A stretch of DNA of 64,000 bases from Bettongia penicillata ogilbyi (lineage: Eukaryota; Chordata; Mammalia; Diprotodontia; Potoroidae). A program made the position numbers and the translations under genes. The notes beneath the pieces were generated by a model. It saw only the letters and a list, made by a program, of their open reading frames with translations, was not told the origin of the DNA and ran no database searches. Shown piece by piece: positions 37,455 through 49,043 of this stretch. Within the stretch, counting starts at the first letter, position 1; every line of letters starts with the position of its first letter. The DNA is taken from contig JAJHZJ010000419.1 in assembly GCA_023548195.1 (NCBI GenBank), positions 3,116,273 through 3,180,272 on the forward strand, read 5' to 3'.

Positions 37455-37994
37455 CTCAAAGACATTCAGGAAGTTTAGTGAAGGTAAAGGAATTACTGGC
37501 ACAAGGGTATTCTGCTAGTTATCACAGGCATTAGTTAGCATATGAAACAGGGTACGAGTAGGAGTATTATGAATCCATCGGTCCTAAGCAACCAGTAAAT
37601 TCAACTTCTGTTATAACTATATTGTCAAATTTCTTATCTAATTTGGTTGAGAAGGAACCAGAGATCTCAATGAGAAAATGGGTTTCTGCTTCTGTAGCAG
37701 AAAACAATTTATTTCAGTACTGCAATGTATCTAAGATCTCATCAGTGTGGTATTTGCTCCAGTGGTGTAGATTTTAACCCAGCCAGGCCTTCTTGGTTTT
37801 CTGGGATTCTTGTTTTCCTATCCTGTCACTAATTCTCTATTAAAGATATTCCCATTGCTCTGGATGCCTTCCTCTAAGTCTTTTTATGTTTCCTGAGCAC
37901 TAGTACAGTCAGAATCTGTTCTCTCTCCTCTCATCCTTACTACATCACCAGTCCACCTCCATTTATAATTAAGTATTCTGCTCTAGAAAATATC

Positions 37995-38720
37995 TTTCAT
38001 GATACTTGTTCCACATAAGTTGCTCTTGATAACATGCTGTCACTTATTCATGCCCGTCATTGTCTGCAGGGTCACTTAAGGTCACCTAGAGATCTGAGTA
38101 TTCCAAGACGTAGTCATGCAACATTGCTAGATGAGTGTCAGCTAAAGCAACAAGGCTTTGTTTCGGAGAGTATCTTGGGACTGTTGGAGGCGCTGTGGAG
38201 TTTACCAAAATACATCTAGTGCTTTTTCTTCTTGTTAGTCTGCTCTGGATACACCTCAGTATTTGGACTGACTCAGTTCAATTACATGCATGTCATAGCC
38301 TACACAATAGCCCTTCTTCCATTTTGTTTTTCTTATACATTTTGAGAACCATCTCTTTTAAGTGGTGATGAGCGCATCTCTTTAAGGAGCCTTATATTAT
38401 TCTGAGGCTTAATGTAGTCAATCCTATGCCAGCTATAAGCAGTTAACATCTAGACGACTTCATTTCCCATAGGGAATACTTTTTCTATCCAGATTCCATA
38501 TAAGGTAGACTCCATGATAATGGCAAATAGCTCCATAGAGCATACATCTTCTTGTTTTATACCTCATTTGATGCTGACATTAAGAACACAGAAAAAAGTT
38601 ATGCCTGTATTTGTATCTATCAAGGAATTTTGTACAACACCTTATTGCCAAACAGCGCTAAAAAACTTGTCTATGATAAAAAAAAATAACTTCAGTGGGA
38701 GCTTTATATTTGTCAGTCAG
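37995..38720 (-). mobile_element. LINE-like repeat, antisense, RTE-like (tentative)
   Basis: This segment shares the order and partial text of 43090-43430: 'cttaatgtagtcaatc' against 'cttgatgtaatcagca', and 'tatctatcaaggaattttgt' against 'attcatcaagaaatcttgta'. Two diverged copies of one repeat are therefore present in the same orientation. Assignment to an RTE-like LINE is a guess from the general sequence. Short open frames inside (38034-38368, 38514-38738) are not genes. Confidence 0.4.
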
Positions 38721-38819
38721 TTATGTGACTATGAATAAGAATGACAACAGTCACCATTCATATAGCCCTTACTATGTGCTAGGCACTGTGCTAACACTTT
38801 ACAATTATCTTATTTGATT

Positions 38820-39644
38820 TGTCAACCAGCTTGAGCTACCACCACCCCCAACCCCAACCTGAAAAAGTCCTAAAACCTGCATTGGCTGATCCAGAGAAAG
38901 ACATTTTTGGCCCACCCTGAGCTTAACCTACCATAATGCTTTGCATACTCTGACATAACAGACATGCTTTGGTTTGTTCTCTGAGTGAACCTTTCCTGTC
39001 AGACTTTACTGACTGGGAACATTCTTCTGCCAAGGACCTGACCCACTGGACATTTCTCTTATCTTAAGGTCCATGATTCTCCTTTGTTAACTATCTTGAG
39101 TACCACCATCCCTCTTTCCTGTTGAACACTGCCATGTTACATTATGTTATGTTTATAATAGAAGAAATACAGACATCTAATTTCAATTAACATTTTGACA
39201 TGTCTTATCTTATTATTTTAAAAAACTACCCTATTAAGAAATTCCTTTCTCATAGTATAATTAAATATATACAAACTGTGATTTTGGCTGACAAAGGCAT
39301 CCTGAGTCAAGAAGGAGAAGGGGAAGTTTACTGACTTTACTTTAAGGGTATAAATGTTTCTACAAATGATTCCTTCCAGAAGATCAGAATTAGCCTGACT
39401 TCCCATGAATGCATGATTCTCCGGTTTAATTAGAATAAAAAAGTATGGTACAGAGCACGTACAACTTGATTCAGTTGGTTCTTTGATCAAATCTTTGGTA
39501 GAGTGAACCCCATTCTGTTTGTTTTTTAACAAATCTTTAGAAAGGGGAAACCCCATTCTATTTGTTCTTTGGACAATCTTTTGGTTAAGGGGGAAACTGG
39601 TTCTGTTTGTTTCTTTGGACCAAACCTTTGGTACGTGATTGACA
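38820..39644. mobile_element. Probable solo LTR (825 bp) inside a MIR
   Basis: The insertion begins tgtcaacc and ends gattgaca, giving TG...CA ends with a short inverted repeat (TGTCAA/TTGACA), as in LTRs. The host 'gat' is present on both sides. A longer duplication cannot be read. Inside are four tandem units (39470-39640). It has no gag-pol reading frame. Orientation and class are unresolved. Confidence 0.5.
39470..39640. repeat. Tandem repeat, ~47-bp unit, about four copies
   Basis: Each unit contains a version of 'ttctgtttgtt-ctttgga-caaatctttggta' and then a gggaaac/gtgaacc stretch. Repeats keep the minus strand open across units, which explains the 67- and 112-codon antisense frames here. 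Confidence 0.7.
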
Positions 39645-40153
39645 GATCCTCATAACAATTCTGGAAGAAAGGTGCTGTTATTATCCCTATTTTACAGAGG
39701 AAAACAAACACTGACTTGCTCAGGGTCACACAGCTAGTAGGTGCCTGAGCTCAAATTTGAACTCAGATCTTTCTGACTTCAGGTCCAGCACTCTCTACAC
39801 TACTCCAAGTAACTGCTACCTAGCTTAATATGTGATCCGCAATAGAAAATCTTGTGGGAAGAGCTGACTGTTCTCTTCCTATATTTTTATCATTCTCATG
39901 AAGAATCGTATAGAGCTGAGAAAGCAGACACAAACTGGCCATTACTGATGCCTTCTTGATTGTCATGGGTGCCAAGGAGAGCAACAATTATACCTGTTGT
40001 AAGTTTTCTCCAATTATTGACTATTTTCTCTAATTAGATATTATTCTCTAACTCTTTCAGGTTTTTCTTGCCTCTTGCATGAATTTCTTCTTTGTGTACT
40101 TGGTTTTGGTACTGACTTAATTTTTTTTTTAACTGTCATTGTTTTCCTCACAT

Positions 40154-40507
40154 TGTAGCATGTCACGGAATGAGCCACTACAATACAAATGCAGCTCCCC
40201 ACACAGGTGAAATCACAGGTCTGGTCAAAGTGTTAGAACTTTGAGGACTCCCTAGAAAGCGTAACACTTTGCTGATGCTCCACATTCAGGAGTCACCAGC
40301 ACTTGTACTATCCCAACCTCATTCTGTGAGACATCCAGGACCTGTCCATTTTTTACCCATTCGTACTATAAAGGGAGTTTAAAATCACTCTGAATCAGTC
40401 ACTCTGCTGAATGAACCCTCCCATTAGACTGATTTGGAGATAGCATTCCTTTTCTGCTGATTCCTGGAGCCTGGTTTGATTTCTGTAAGTACATTTATAT
40501 CACTACA
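40154..40507 (+). mobile_element. Possible solo LTR (weak to moderate)
   Basis: It begins tgtagcatgtcacgg and ends atcactaca (TG...CA). There is a tataaaggg box at about 40369, followed by 'ctctgaatcagtcactctgc'. The layout resembles a 350-bp class III or MaLR-like LTR. No clear duplication and no aataaa were found. Confidence 0.4.
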
Positions 40508-40589
40508 TGGAGTAGCAGTGAAGTTTTTTGCGGTTGTTGTTTTGGTTTGGTTTCATGGGTTTTTGCTTTGATTCTTCTTAATATTCAAC

Positions 40590-40695
40590 ACTGGGTTTGA
40601 GATTTGGTTTGAGTCCTGAATTCACTAGCTCTGTAACCCTAGGCAAGTTTCTCTGAACCTCAATCTCCTCACATTTAGAATGGGTATTCCAAGTG
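40590..40695 (+). mobile_element. MIR fragment
   Basis: ggtttgagtcctgaattcac, ctgtaaccctaggcaagttt, ctctgaacctcaatctcctc: the sense MIR core. Confidence 0.65.
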
Positions 40696-41749
40696 TTATT
40701 AATTTCAAGTACCTTATTAATATGACTTATAAAGACATTTTAAGGTTCTGACTTCTAACTCTCTGTGGATCTCTATGTACTGTGTGGATCATGACTTGCC
40801 TATCTAGACTCTGTCTGATCTGTTCCCTCCAGTTTGGCTTACCACTTTACATTCTGACCTTAGTATCATACTCTGCATTTACAGTAGACTCACAATTCAT
40901 CTGAAGCTCTGATTATAATCTTTTACTCCAATACCCTGTGCTATCTGACATGCCTTTCTATTCTGACCTCTTAATCTTGATGCACTTGTATCTACTCTAC
41001 CACACCTCTGATCATGATCCAATGTTGCTTTTGTAGCTTTAGTAAATTCAGGAATATACCTGAACTGAATTTTCATACCTGTAAATTAATCTCTATACTA
41101 CCAAAGGAGATCAAAATGCCACCTTAAATAATTTGTCCTATCCACGACTTTGTCTATGTACATTGTCTGGTAAGAATAGTTCTGAAGGGGAGAAAGAGAG
41201 AACCTCTGAGATATAATTTTCATGTAGTTGTAGTGACATTTTTCATATAAGAATATGCTCAGTTTCCCAGGGTTTTTCTAAGTTACCCCAAGATATAAGC
41301 CATATCCTTCGATTTTTGGCATGATCTAAATTTTTAAATGAATATATGCATACATAAACATATATAAATATTTGAATTGATAAATACTCTACATAGCAAA
41401 ACATGCAAAATTCTGAAATTATTTTACAATTCTGAAGTTACAAATTACTATTTTGAAATTATTTTACAAAATAAAAGGCACATTCCTTGAACAAAACTCA
41501 TCTTTTCTGCCTCCCTTCTCATACAAGACATAAGAAAATTAATAGAGTAGCTGAAGACATTTATTTAGAGGCGAGGCAATATTACATTAGAGAAAAGAGA
41601 TTTTAAGAAAACAAAGTAGTCCAAATCCAAAATTACAGTGAAAAAAATCGCTATAATATGAAAGTGTGGGAAATATTAAGGATGCAATTTCTAATTTACT
41701 GCTTATTTTGAATAACTTATAATTACCACAGCATGGTTGGACAATTGAA

Positions 41750-41925
41750 AGACAGTACAGCATGAGAGAAAGGACTGAATTTCAAGTGAAAGGAACTTGA
41801 GTTCACATCCTATCTTTACCACTTTATGTGGGTAATCCCTGTAATCTCTCTGAGGCTGTTTTCTCACCTGCATAGTTGGGGATTGAACCCTTCTAGATCT
41901 AAATTTATCATCCTATAATCTGCAG
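41750..41925 (+). mobile_element. MIR fragment
   Basis: aaaggaacttgagttcacat, ctttaccactttatgtgggt, aatctctctgaggctgtttt, then 'cccttctagatctaaattta'. This is the MIR order with a typical 3' extension. Confidence 0.65.
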
Positions 41926-42156
41926 AACAAGATGGCAGTAGCTATTACCAATAACCCTTTCAAGACAACTAGCCTCTTTTCCTTCTAAGACTTCCTGTAA
42001 TCAGCCTTTAAAAGCTGAACTAGCCTAGGATTGGGGGTCAATATGTCCAGAATGATCCTCATCCTCAAGAGCTGAAGACATCTGTTCATCAGAATGGTAG
42101 AAATGGAGTCTCTCTACCTGAGTGGCTTTCTTTGTATGTCTTTATTTGTGTTCCAT

Positions 42157-42176
42157 AGATAGATAGGTAGATAGAT

Positions 42177-42237
<61 letters not shown>
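42157..42237. repeat. (GATA)n(GA)n microsatellite
   Basis: Several gata/ggta units followed by about 28 uninterrupted ag units. It produces spurious LSLSLS frames on the minus strand. Confidence 0.95.
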
Positions 42238-42240
<3 letters not shown>

Positions 42241-42589
42241 CTGTTTCACACAAACTATCTGTGCCAAATCTGTGGTAGACCATTCTGAGCTCATATTGGT
42301 CTGATCAGCCATGGTTGTACACATTGAAACTTCACTTTATCATGGTGATGTCATTTTGGTCAAGGATAGGGGAGATGTGAGCATATTTTTTAGATGAAGA
42401 TTGAGAGAGAAAGAAAAACAAGGACAAAGACCAGAGGTGATAAACGTATACAGCAGACAGGATTTGCAGAGAGTGGCCTTGGGATCTTAGGGAAACCTGA
42501 TTATTCCCACAGTTCCCCCGGAAAAACTTTCATGTCCCTCAGCTTGCTCAGTAACCAAAACATCCAACGTTACGTTATCTAATGACATT

Positions 42590-42800
42590 GGATCTTTGGT
42601 GGTTGGCCCCACTGACCTCCCGCTTCATGAACACGGCACTCTGAAGCTCCCAGCATCCCAGCTTGGCCCAGGAGCCCATGAGCAGCAACTGTGGATGGCC
42701 CCGGGCCAAGCCAGGAGGCACCACCACCCTGAAATGGAACAGTATGACCCAGAGAGCGTGGCCACCCTGGGGAGTCAGTTTGAGACCAAAGTGGTGTGAG
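42590..42800 (+). other. Unidentified GC-rich segment, possible exon or retrocopy remnant
   Basis: This 200-bp island is clearly richer in GC than its flanks and is open in several frames. One plus frame reads EQYDPESVATLGSQFETKVV and is closed by a stop, then continues GFADHGKQLEA. The look is coding-like but I do not recognise a protein. It might be a fragment of a processed pseudogene. It lies 1.0 kb upstream of the CCNQ retrocopy, with antisense LINE-like sequence between them, and no link between the two could be shown. Confidence 0.35.
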
Positions 42801-42919
42801 GCTTCGCAGACCATGGGAAACAACTTGAAGCAGTTTCAACCTGACCTATTCAATGGATACTATTGATGGTGAAAATATAATACATTAATGTCCTGCAGAG
42901 TTTCACAAATAGAGTTCCA

Positions 42920-43700
42920 GTCTACCTTCTTCTACCTAAGTGATTGTCAGCCAAACTTGTATACCAACGATGTCTGTTTCAGGTATATGAACTGATTCAG
43001 TTGCCTGGCCATCCAATGGTATATCATATTCTTGACAATAGGCATTTTTCATACTTCCCCCCCACCCCCGTATGGATGTTCCATAACATTTTGTGGCTTG
43101 ATGTAATCAGCATAATGTTATCCACAAACAGGAACATCAGAGAACCTCACTGTCCAACTTTACTCTGTATAGTGTATTGCAAACAGAAGTCCCTGTTAAA
43201 TACTAAATGTAGTATTACTGTCCTATTATGATAGTAGCCTTCATTCATTTTAGCCTGAATCTCACCTATATTCTATATAGACCATCTTACATGACACTGA
43301 CATGTACCTTTGGAGAGCATCCCTCTTATGTTTCATGCTTTGTTTGGTGTTAGTAATTTAAGTGTGGTATATCAGCAGTATCTGATTGCATTCATCAAGA
43401 AATCTTGTAATAACATACTTATGAGAGACTCCTCATTGGAAGAGAGCCTGTAAGTGGTGGTGTTCTAATATGTGAAGTCAAAGCTTTCTTTATTGTCCGA
43501 AAAACCCCTCAATACATTGGAATCTTGTTTTCTCTGGACCTTTCAGTCAGTTGAGCAATTATAAAGATTTATGGCATGCTGCAGGAAATATTTGTGAATG
43601 TTGACAGGTCCACAGTTTTAAGGTTCCCATGATATGTATGTAGATCATTTCTGCAAAGACTTCATAGTAGTAGTAGTGTGTGTTTCTTCCTCTTTTGTTT
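42920..43700 (-). mobile_element. LINE-like repeat, antisense, RTE-like (tentative)
   Basis: A second diverged copy of the repeat at 37995-38720, with shared cttgatgtaatcagc-type and catcaagaaatcttgta-type landmarks in the same order. The 95-codon frame at 42944-43231 is incidental. Confidence 0.4.
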
Positions 43701-43843
43701 CATCTCATATTTTTCTTCCTTGTAATTTGATTTGGATTCTTGTTTAGCACTAAGGGACTCAAGGGGCCAGATATACATTGGGGATGAAGGTGCTTGCCAT
43801 GGAGTCAAAAGAGAGAGAGAGAGAGCATTGAAAACCTAAAGAT

Positions 43844-44511
43844 GTGAGAAAAGAGGGGCACCCTGCCTCCAAGGCCAAAGTCCACTTCAAAGTGACAAGG
43901 CTCATCATGGAGGCTGGAGTCAAGCTAGGGATGCAATCCATTCCAATTGCAGTCTGTACCATTTACCATAAATTGTTGTTCGAGACCAAACTAGATGCAT
44001 ATGACCTTTATCTCACAGTCAAGTCAGCCATTTAATTGGCAGATAAAGTGAAGGACAAGAGACATCATCAATGTCTCCCACAGGTATTTAAATTCCAAGA
44101 GGGAACCTTTGAAGTTAGACTTCTGGTTCAGGGAACTGAGGAATAGCACTGTTCAGTTTGAATTACTCATGCTGAGAGTTTTGTATTTCTGGATCTCCTA
44201 CCATCCCCACAAATATCTGCTCCACTACCTTATTTTTTTTAAATAATGGACGAACCATCATAGTTGGGAGAGGCTTCCCATCTCTCTGGTAGTCTGGGTG
44301 CTGCTGAGGGATGGCTATCATGGGACATTCTGCCATCAGTATCCCATCCAGCACATAGTTATAGCAGTGCTATGGAGTGGAGGTGCCTGCTGATTCCGAG
44401 GCAGAAAAGCCCCGGTGGCAGGCTTTTAGTGAAGACTTTACCAAACCAATCATTGATAATATTTTGTCTGACCTGATTCAGATTTACACAACGGACACAG
44501 AAATCCATTAA
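43844..44511 (+). pseudogene. Processed pseudogene of CCNQ (cyclin Q, FAM58)
   Basis: Three pieces of the cyclin Q protein appear in order without introns. First, [20 protein letters not shown], then [12 protein letters not shown] and KLDAYDLYL up to a stop at 44032. Second, in another frame, [37 protein letters not shown] and [10 protein letters not shown]. Third, LLRDGYHG followed by [33 protein letters not shown] and a stop at 44509. CCNQ is the activating partner of CDK10. Here the coding frame is broken by at least one nonsense codon, frameshifts and a poorly preserved middle part (after 44220). The parent gene has several introns, so this intronless copy is a retrocopy. No poly(A) tail or duplication was read. 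Confidence 0.9.
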
Positions 44512-44999
44512 TTGCTGTAGGACCATCCAAGGAGAAGCAAACCTGTTTTCTGAGGGCTGTATTTGACCCAATAAAAAGGGTCCCAAATTAAAAAGCTGAT
44601 AAATCACAGGGACCCTGTACATTAGCAAAGGGAAAGAACTAAACCTGGATTACTTTCTGATTGCTAATTGGTATCTGTGGTGGCTCCCCAAGCAAGTTTG
44701 GAGCTTGTGTTTGGATACTAATAGGTCCATGTTGAAACAAAAATATATTGTATTAAATTACCTTTTACACCTTAGGAGTTTTCTGAAAATGAACCTTTTG
44801 AATTTGGTGCAGACTGTATTTAGGTACCTCTTCATTAAAACAAAAGCCAAGATAAAATACTTGATTGTACTTTTGGGATCTTTTCAAGCCATACATAAGC
44901 TTAACCTTCCAACATAAGTGAATGGTATTTTATTTTACATAATAAGAGATAAATTTTTTTTTGGTAAAGATGTGAAAATAGGCATATAGTTTTCAAGAA

Positions 45000-45680
45000 C
45001 TTTCAATGTTCTGTGGACCAGACTGGGGGTGGGAGTGATATTAACCATAATTTTTTTTCCATCTTACTATTTTCTTCTCCCTGAAATATATTATAAAATA
45101 TGATCAGCTTTTCAACACAAATGCTCTTCCAAGAATCCTACGTGTTCAAGATCTTGGAATGCCTTGCTCTCTGAAGAATCAAAGTTTTCGAGGAAACCCT
45201 GGGGTAAATAAGAGACAGGTAGTAGGAAAAAGTACGCCTATTTCCATTGAAGACTGTGTGCAAGAAATAGTGTAAAATGGAAAACTATGATGGCCCAGTC
45301 ATGTAGCAACCATCAGGGAGTAATGAAAGACAACATAAGTGATGGACCAGCACCCACAAAATGTAAAAAGTAGAGAAAGACCTTGAGCATACTAGGCAGC
45401 TATGTGGAAAATCTCTAGACCAGGGGGGAAAAATCAAAAGAAGAAACTGTGGAGATGGGTTACTATCAGTACCAATAGAGGGAGTGCCCTCATGGATGAG
45501 ATTATGGATTGACTGAAGTGTTGGTAGAGTAGCAAAACACTTTTACAGTTAAGGAATGAAGGACATATTGCCAACAGTTGGCTAAAGAAACCCAATTCAT
45601 CTTAAGATCTTCTCTTGCATCATTTCCAGAACAAATTTGCTGTTTATATATTAAATCTGTCTGTTAGTTTCCTAATAAAA
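45000..45680 (+). mobile_element. Unclassified repeat-like segment
   Basis: Contains gatggcccagtcatgtagca and agtagagaaagaccttgagc, which loosely resemble the C-terminal end of RTE-type LINE ORFs (a 'GH-A-R...R-RP-RRW' region). It ends near aaataatttttt after 'cctaataaaat'. All frames are closed. The assignment is weak. Confidence 0.3.
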
Positions 45681-46864
45681 TAATTTTTTCAAAAAAATCT
45701 GTGTGATGCATCTATAGATTCATATTTGAAACATAGGCTGACCCTGACTACATGAAAATATTCTAATATAAAGGGAAAGCCATTTAGGAAAATTACTTTG
45801 ATTTAGAAGTTACCATTACTCTACATGCTCAGGTTTGCTGTATAAGGTGTAAAAATGGTAAATTAATTGATTTTTTTCATTATTTTCTAAGTTTTCCAAT
45901 GGAAATAAATTTTTTTTAAATTGTTGGTTGGTGGAATTGTATGTTGTTCTTCCCAATTAAAAAAGATGATATCACATAGAATAATTTTAGTTTATAAAAC
46001 AGATAAATTAAGTAAGGATTTATTTGAATTAGAAAAGAATTTGCCACAATGCTAATTACTCCTATAAATTTTAAGGTTGGCTTATATTTCATTATCTATT
46101 ACAGAGAGGTTTGAGTGAGGGATAAAATTATGAAAATAGATTTTAAAAGCTGCTGTGAAGTTCAAGTTAAGGCAAAGTATCTCTAAAATGCTGACAAGTT
46201 AGCACAGTATCTTTCGATATGTACACATAAAATACAGGCCGATTTTCAGTAACCATATGGTTTGGAACTATACCTACTCAGCATCAGCCCTAACATTATA
46301 AAGGCATCCATACATTGAAAGGCCCTTTGTCTTTCCATTCCAACCCCATCTCCCAACCATTCCCCTACCTGCTAATGTCAATAGTTGTTATTGAAGCAGT
46401 GGCAATGACAGTGGTAGACAGTTTTTAGATTTTGAAGAAACTGAAATTTCTAAAACCTACCTCCCACACATTTCAAGTTACACCAATAGAATCACAGATC
46501 TAGGACAGAAAAAAGAATGATAAGGCAGAATCTGGACTGTGCTACAATCCAAGTTTAATTTTGTAATATTCCCTTCTACCTTTCCCAAGTTTTCCATTAC
46601 AAACATTTAGTAGAATATGTTATTTGAGTGTTCATGATATATGTCCAAAGAATTATATGTAGTAAAATTAAATAAGTTAATTCTATACCTGTTATGACTC
46701 AACTTGAAAATCTTAGACTAGATTACAAGCGGAAGCAAAGCTGGTCATTATATGCTAGCTCCTGTTTGGTAAAAACATAGCAGTTAAATTGGTTTGAATT
46801 TGAGTCTGCTCAATAAAAACTAAGGAATAATTAACATTTGAGTATAGGATGTATCAAAATACTT

Positions 46865-47030
46865 ATTCACAGAATTATAGGGCTGGAAGAGACATTCATT
46901 TTACAGGTTAAGAATCTTATGGCCCACATAAGTAAACTTACTAACATCCAGCATCTAATTAGTAGCAGAATAATGCCTATTGCCCAGGTCTCCCAGATGT
47001 CAGTCCAGCATACTTTCAACCATGCCATGC
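46865..47030 (-). mobile_element. MIR-like fragment
   Basis: gaattatagggctggaagag, cattttacaggttaagaatc, then catctaattagtagcag and 'cccaggtctcccagatgtca': an antisense MIR/L3-type remnant. Confidence 0.5.
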
Positions 47031-47184
47031 GGACTCACCTATATATTGGCACTTATTCTACTGTCATATCATCACTGTATTTACTTGCATAATTTCCACA
47101 CTTTAAGCTACTAACATGGTGGGGAGGGGGAACAGGAAATAGAACTAGAAGCATTTCTATGAAGCGTTCTTGACACCTGTCTGT

Positions 47185-47200
47185 AACAATAAGAAACTGG
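47185..47200. repeat. Target-site duplication of the outer HAL1 (left)
   Basis: aacaataagaaactgg here and aacaatatgaaactgg at 52899-52914: 16 bp with one difference, bracketing the outer HAL1. Confidence 0.9.
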
Positions 47201-47843
47201 GGGGGGGGGGGAGGAGCCAAGATGGCAGAGTAGAAAGACTTACGTATGCTAGCTCCGAACCCACAGCCCGTAAATTTTCTGTAAAAAGAACTCCCCACAA
47301 ATTCTGGAGCAGTGCAAGCCATGCAGCAATGCAGCAGAGGAGATTTCCATTCCAGACAGCCCTGAAAAACTGGCACCAAAGGTCCATCGCGCACAGGACA
47401 GTGGAGCCCAGCCCTGTCTGGGTAGCGTGGGCCAAGAGGAGCAGATCCAAGCAGGCTTCAGGGACGGAACCTCCGGTGGCCACGAAGGTCCCTCCACCCA
47501 CAGAAGCTACAGGTCAGTGAGAGAGACTTCTGGGCTGGCCGAGAGGGGAGCGGGGTGTCTCCATAACTCAGGCCCCCTCAGGAGGCAGCAGCGCCAGGAG
47601 TTCCCTGAACAGACAGGACCTCAGATCCATTACTGAAGGTCTCCGCATAAAACCCCTGAGGGAACTGAGCCTGGGAGGTGGCCCTGCCCCCACCTGAGAA
47701 CCTAAATTTAATCTTACCCTGAACAGCAGGCCTGCCCACCACTGAAAGCCCTGAGGCTGGGGAGCAGCATTTGAAGCTCAGACCCCAAGTACTAGCTGGG
47801 TGGATCTAGGTAGGGGTGGAGAGGAATCTCAGAAGTCAAGTAA

Positions 47844-48942
47844 ATGGCTGGGAAAATGTCCAGAAAAGGGAAGAAAAATAAGACCATAGAAGGTTACTTT
47901 CTTGGAGAACAGATGTTTCTGCCTTTCATTTCTGATGACGAGGAACACTGCTTACCATCAGGGAAAGACATAGAAGTCAAGGCCTCTGAAATAGATATCC
48001 AATGGACTCAGGCCATGGAAGAGCTCAAAAAGGATTTTGAAAAGCAAGTTAGACAGGTGGAGGAAAAACTGGAAAGAGAAATGAGAGAGATGCAAGAAAA
48101 GTATGAATAACGGGTCAATACCTTGCTAAAGGAGACCCAAAAAAAAATGCTGAAGAAAATAACACCTTGAAAAATAGGCTCACTCAATTGGAAAAAAGGT
48201 TCAAAAAGCCAATGAGGAGAAGAATGCTTTCAAAAGCAGAATTAGCCAAATGGAAAAAGAGGTTCAAAAGCTCACTGAAGAAAATAGTTCTCTCAAAATT
48301 AGAATGGAGCAGATGGAGGCTAATGACTTTATGAAAAACCAAGAAATCACAAAACAAAACCAAAAGAATGAAAAAATGAAAGATAATGTAAAATATCTCA
48401 TTGGAAAAACAACTGACCTGGAAAATAGATCCAGGAGAGAAAATTTAGAAATTATGGGACTACCTGAAAGCCATGATCAAAAAAAGAGCCTAGACATCAT
48501 CTTTCATGAAATTATCAAGGAAAACTGCCCTGATATTCTAGAACCAGAGGGCAAAATAAGTATTGAAAGAATCCATCAATCACCACCTGAAAGAGATACA
48601 AAAAGAGAAACTCCTAGGAACATTGTGGCCAAATTTCAGAATTCCCAGCTCAAGGAGAAAATCTTGCAAGCAGCTAGAAAGAAACAATTCAAGTATTGTG
48701 GAAATACAATCAGGATAACACAAGATCTAGCAGCTTCTACATTAAGGGATCGAAGGGCGTGGAATAGGATATTCCAGAAGTCAAAGGAACTAAGACTCAA
48801 ACCAAGAATCACCTACCCAGAAAGACTGAGTATAATACTTCAGGGGAAAATATGGTCTTTCAATGAAACAGAGGACTTTCAAGCATTCTTGATGAAAAGA
48901 CCAGAGCTGAAAAGAAAATTTGACTTTCACACACAAGACTGA
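47844..48942 (+). pseudogene. HAL1/L1 ORF1p pseudogene (outer element)
   Basis: ORF1 encodes an RNA-binding trimeric chaperone of L1-type elements. It starts MAGKMSRKGKKNKTIEGYFL at 47844. The coiled-coil part (EELKKDFEKQVRQVEEKLER) ends at a nonsense codon at 48108-48110, where the inner copy has Lys. A frameshift follows in an A-run near 48139-48147. The frame is open again from 48250 to 48942. It covers the end of the coiled coil, the RRM (ENLEIMGLPESHDQKKSLDI) and the C-terminal domain (RITYPERLSIILQGKIWSFN) to the stop. The protein cannot be made as one chain. Confidence 0.92.
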
Positions 48943-49027
48943 GAAGAAGCATGAAAAAGTAAACAGCAAAGAGAAGTCATAAGGGACTTACCAAAGTTGA
49001 ACTGTTTACATTCCTACATGGAAAGAC

Positions 49028-49043
49028 AATATTTGTAACTCTT
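49028..49043. repeat. Target-site duplication of the inner HAL1 (left)
   Basis: aatatttgtaactctt here and aatatgtgtaactctt at 51941-51956: 16 bp, one difference. Both lie in the 3'UTR of the outer HAL1. Confidence 0.92.

Larger units (their letters stand above)
38750..39810 (-). mobile_element. MIR/L3-type element split by an LTR-like insertion
   Basis: The left part (38750-38819) has 'tactatgtgctaggcactgt' and acactttacaattatctta. The right part (39645-39810) resumes gatcctcataacaattctgg, ttatccctattttacagagg, gggtcacacagctagtaggt. These pieces are contiguous in the ancestral element (…atttgat/gatcctcataa…), so 38820-39644 is a later insertion. Confidence 0.7.

Noticed and set aside
42089..42324. 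Antisense frames with long Leu-Ser repeats
   Set aside because: Translation of a (GA)n microsatellite.
44163..44628. Antisense frames of 63 and 89 codons
   Set aside because: They lie opposite the CCNQ pseudogene and its 3' flank and are shadows of the former coding strand.
47053..47520. Several 80-116-codon frames on both strands
   Set aside because: They are frames opened by the GC-rich HAL1 5'UTR, antisense or out of frame to ORF1.
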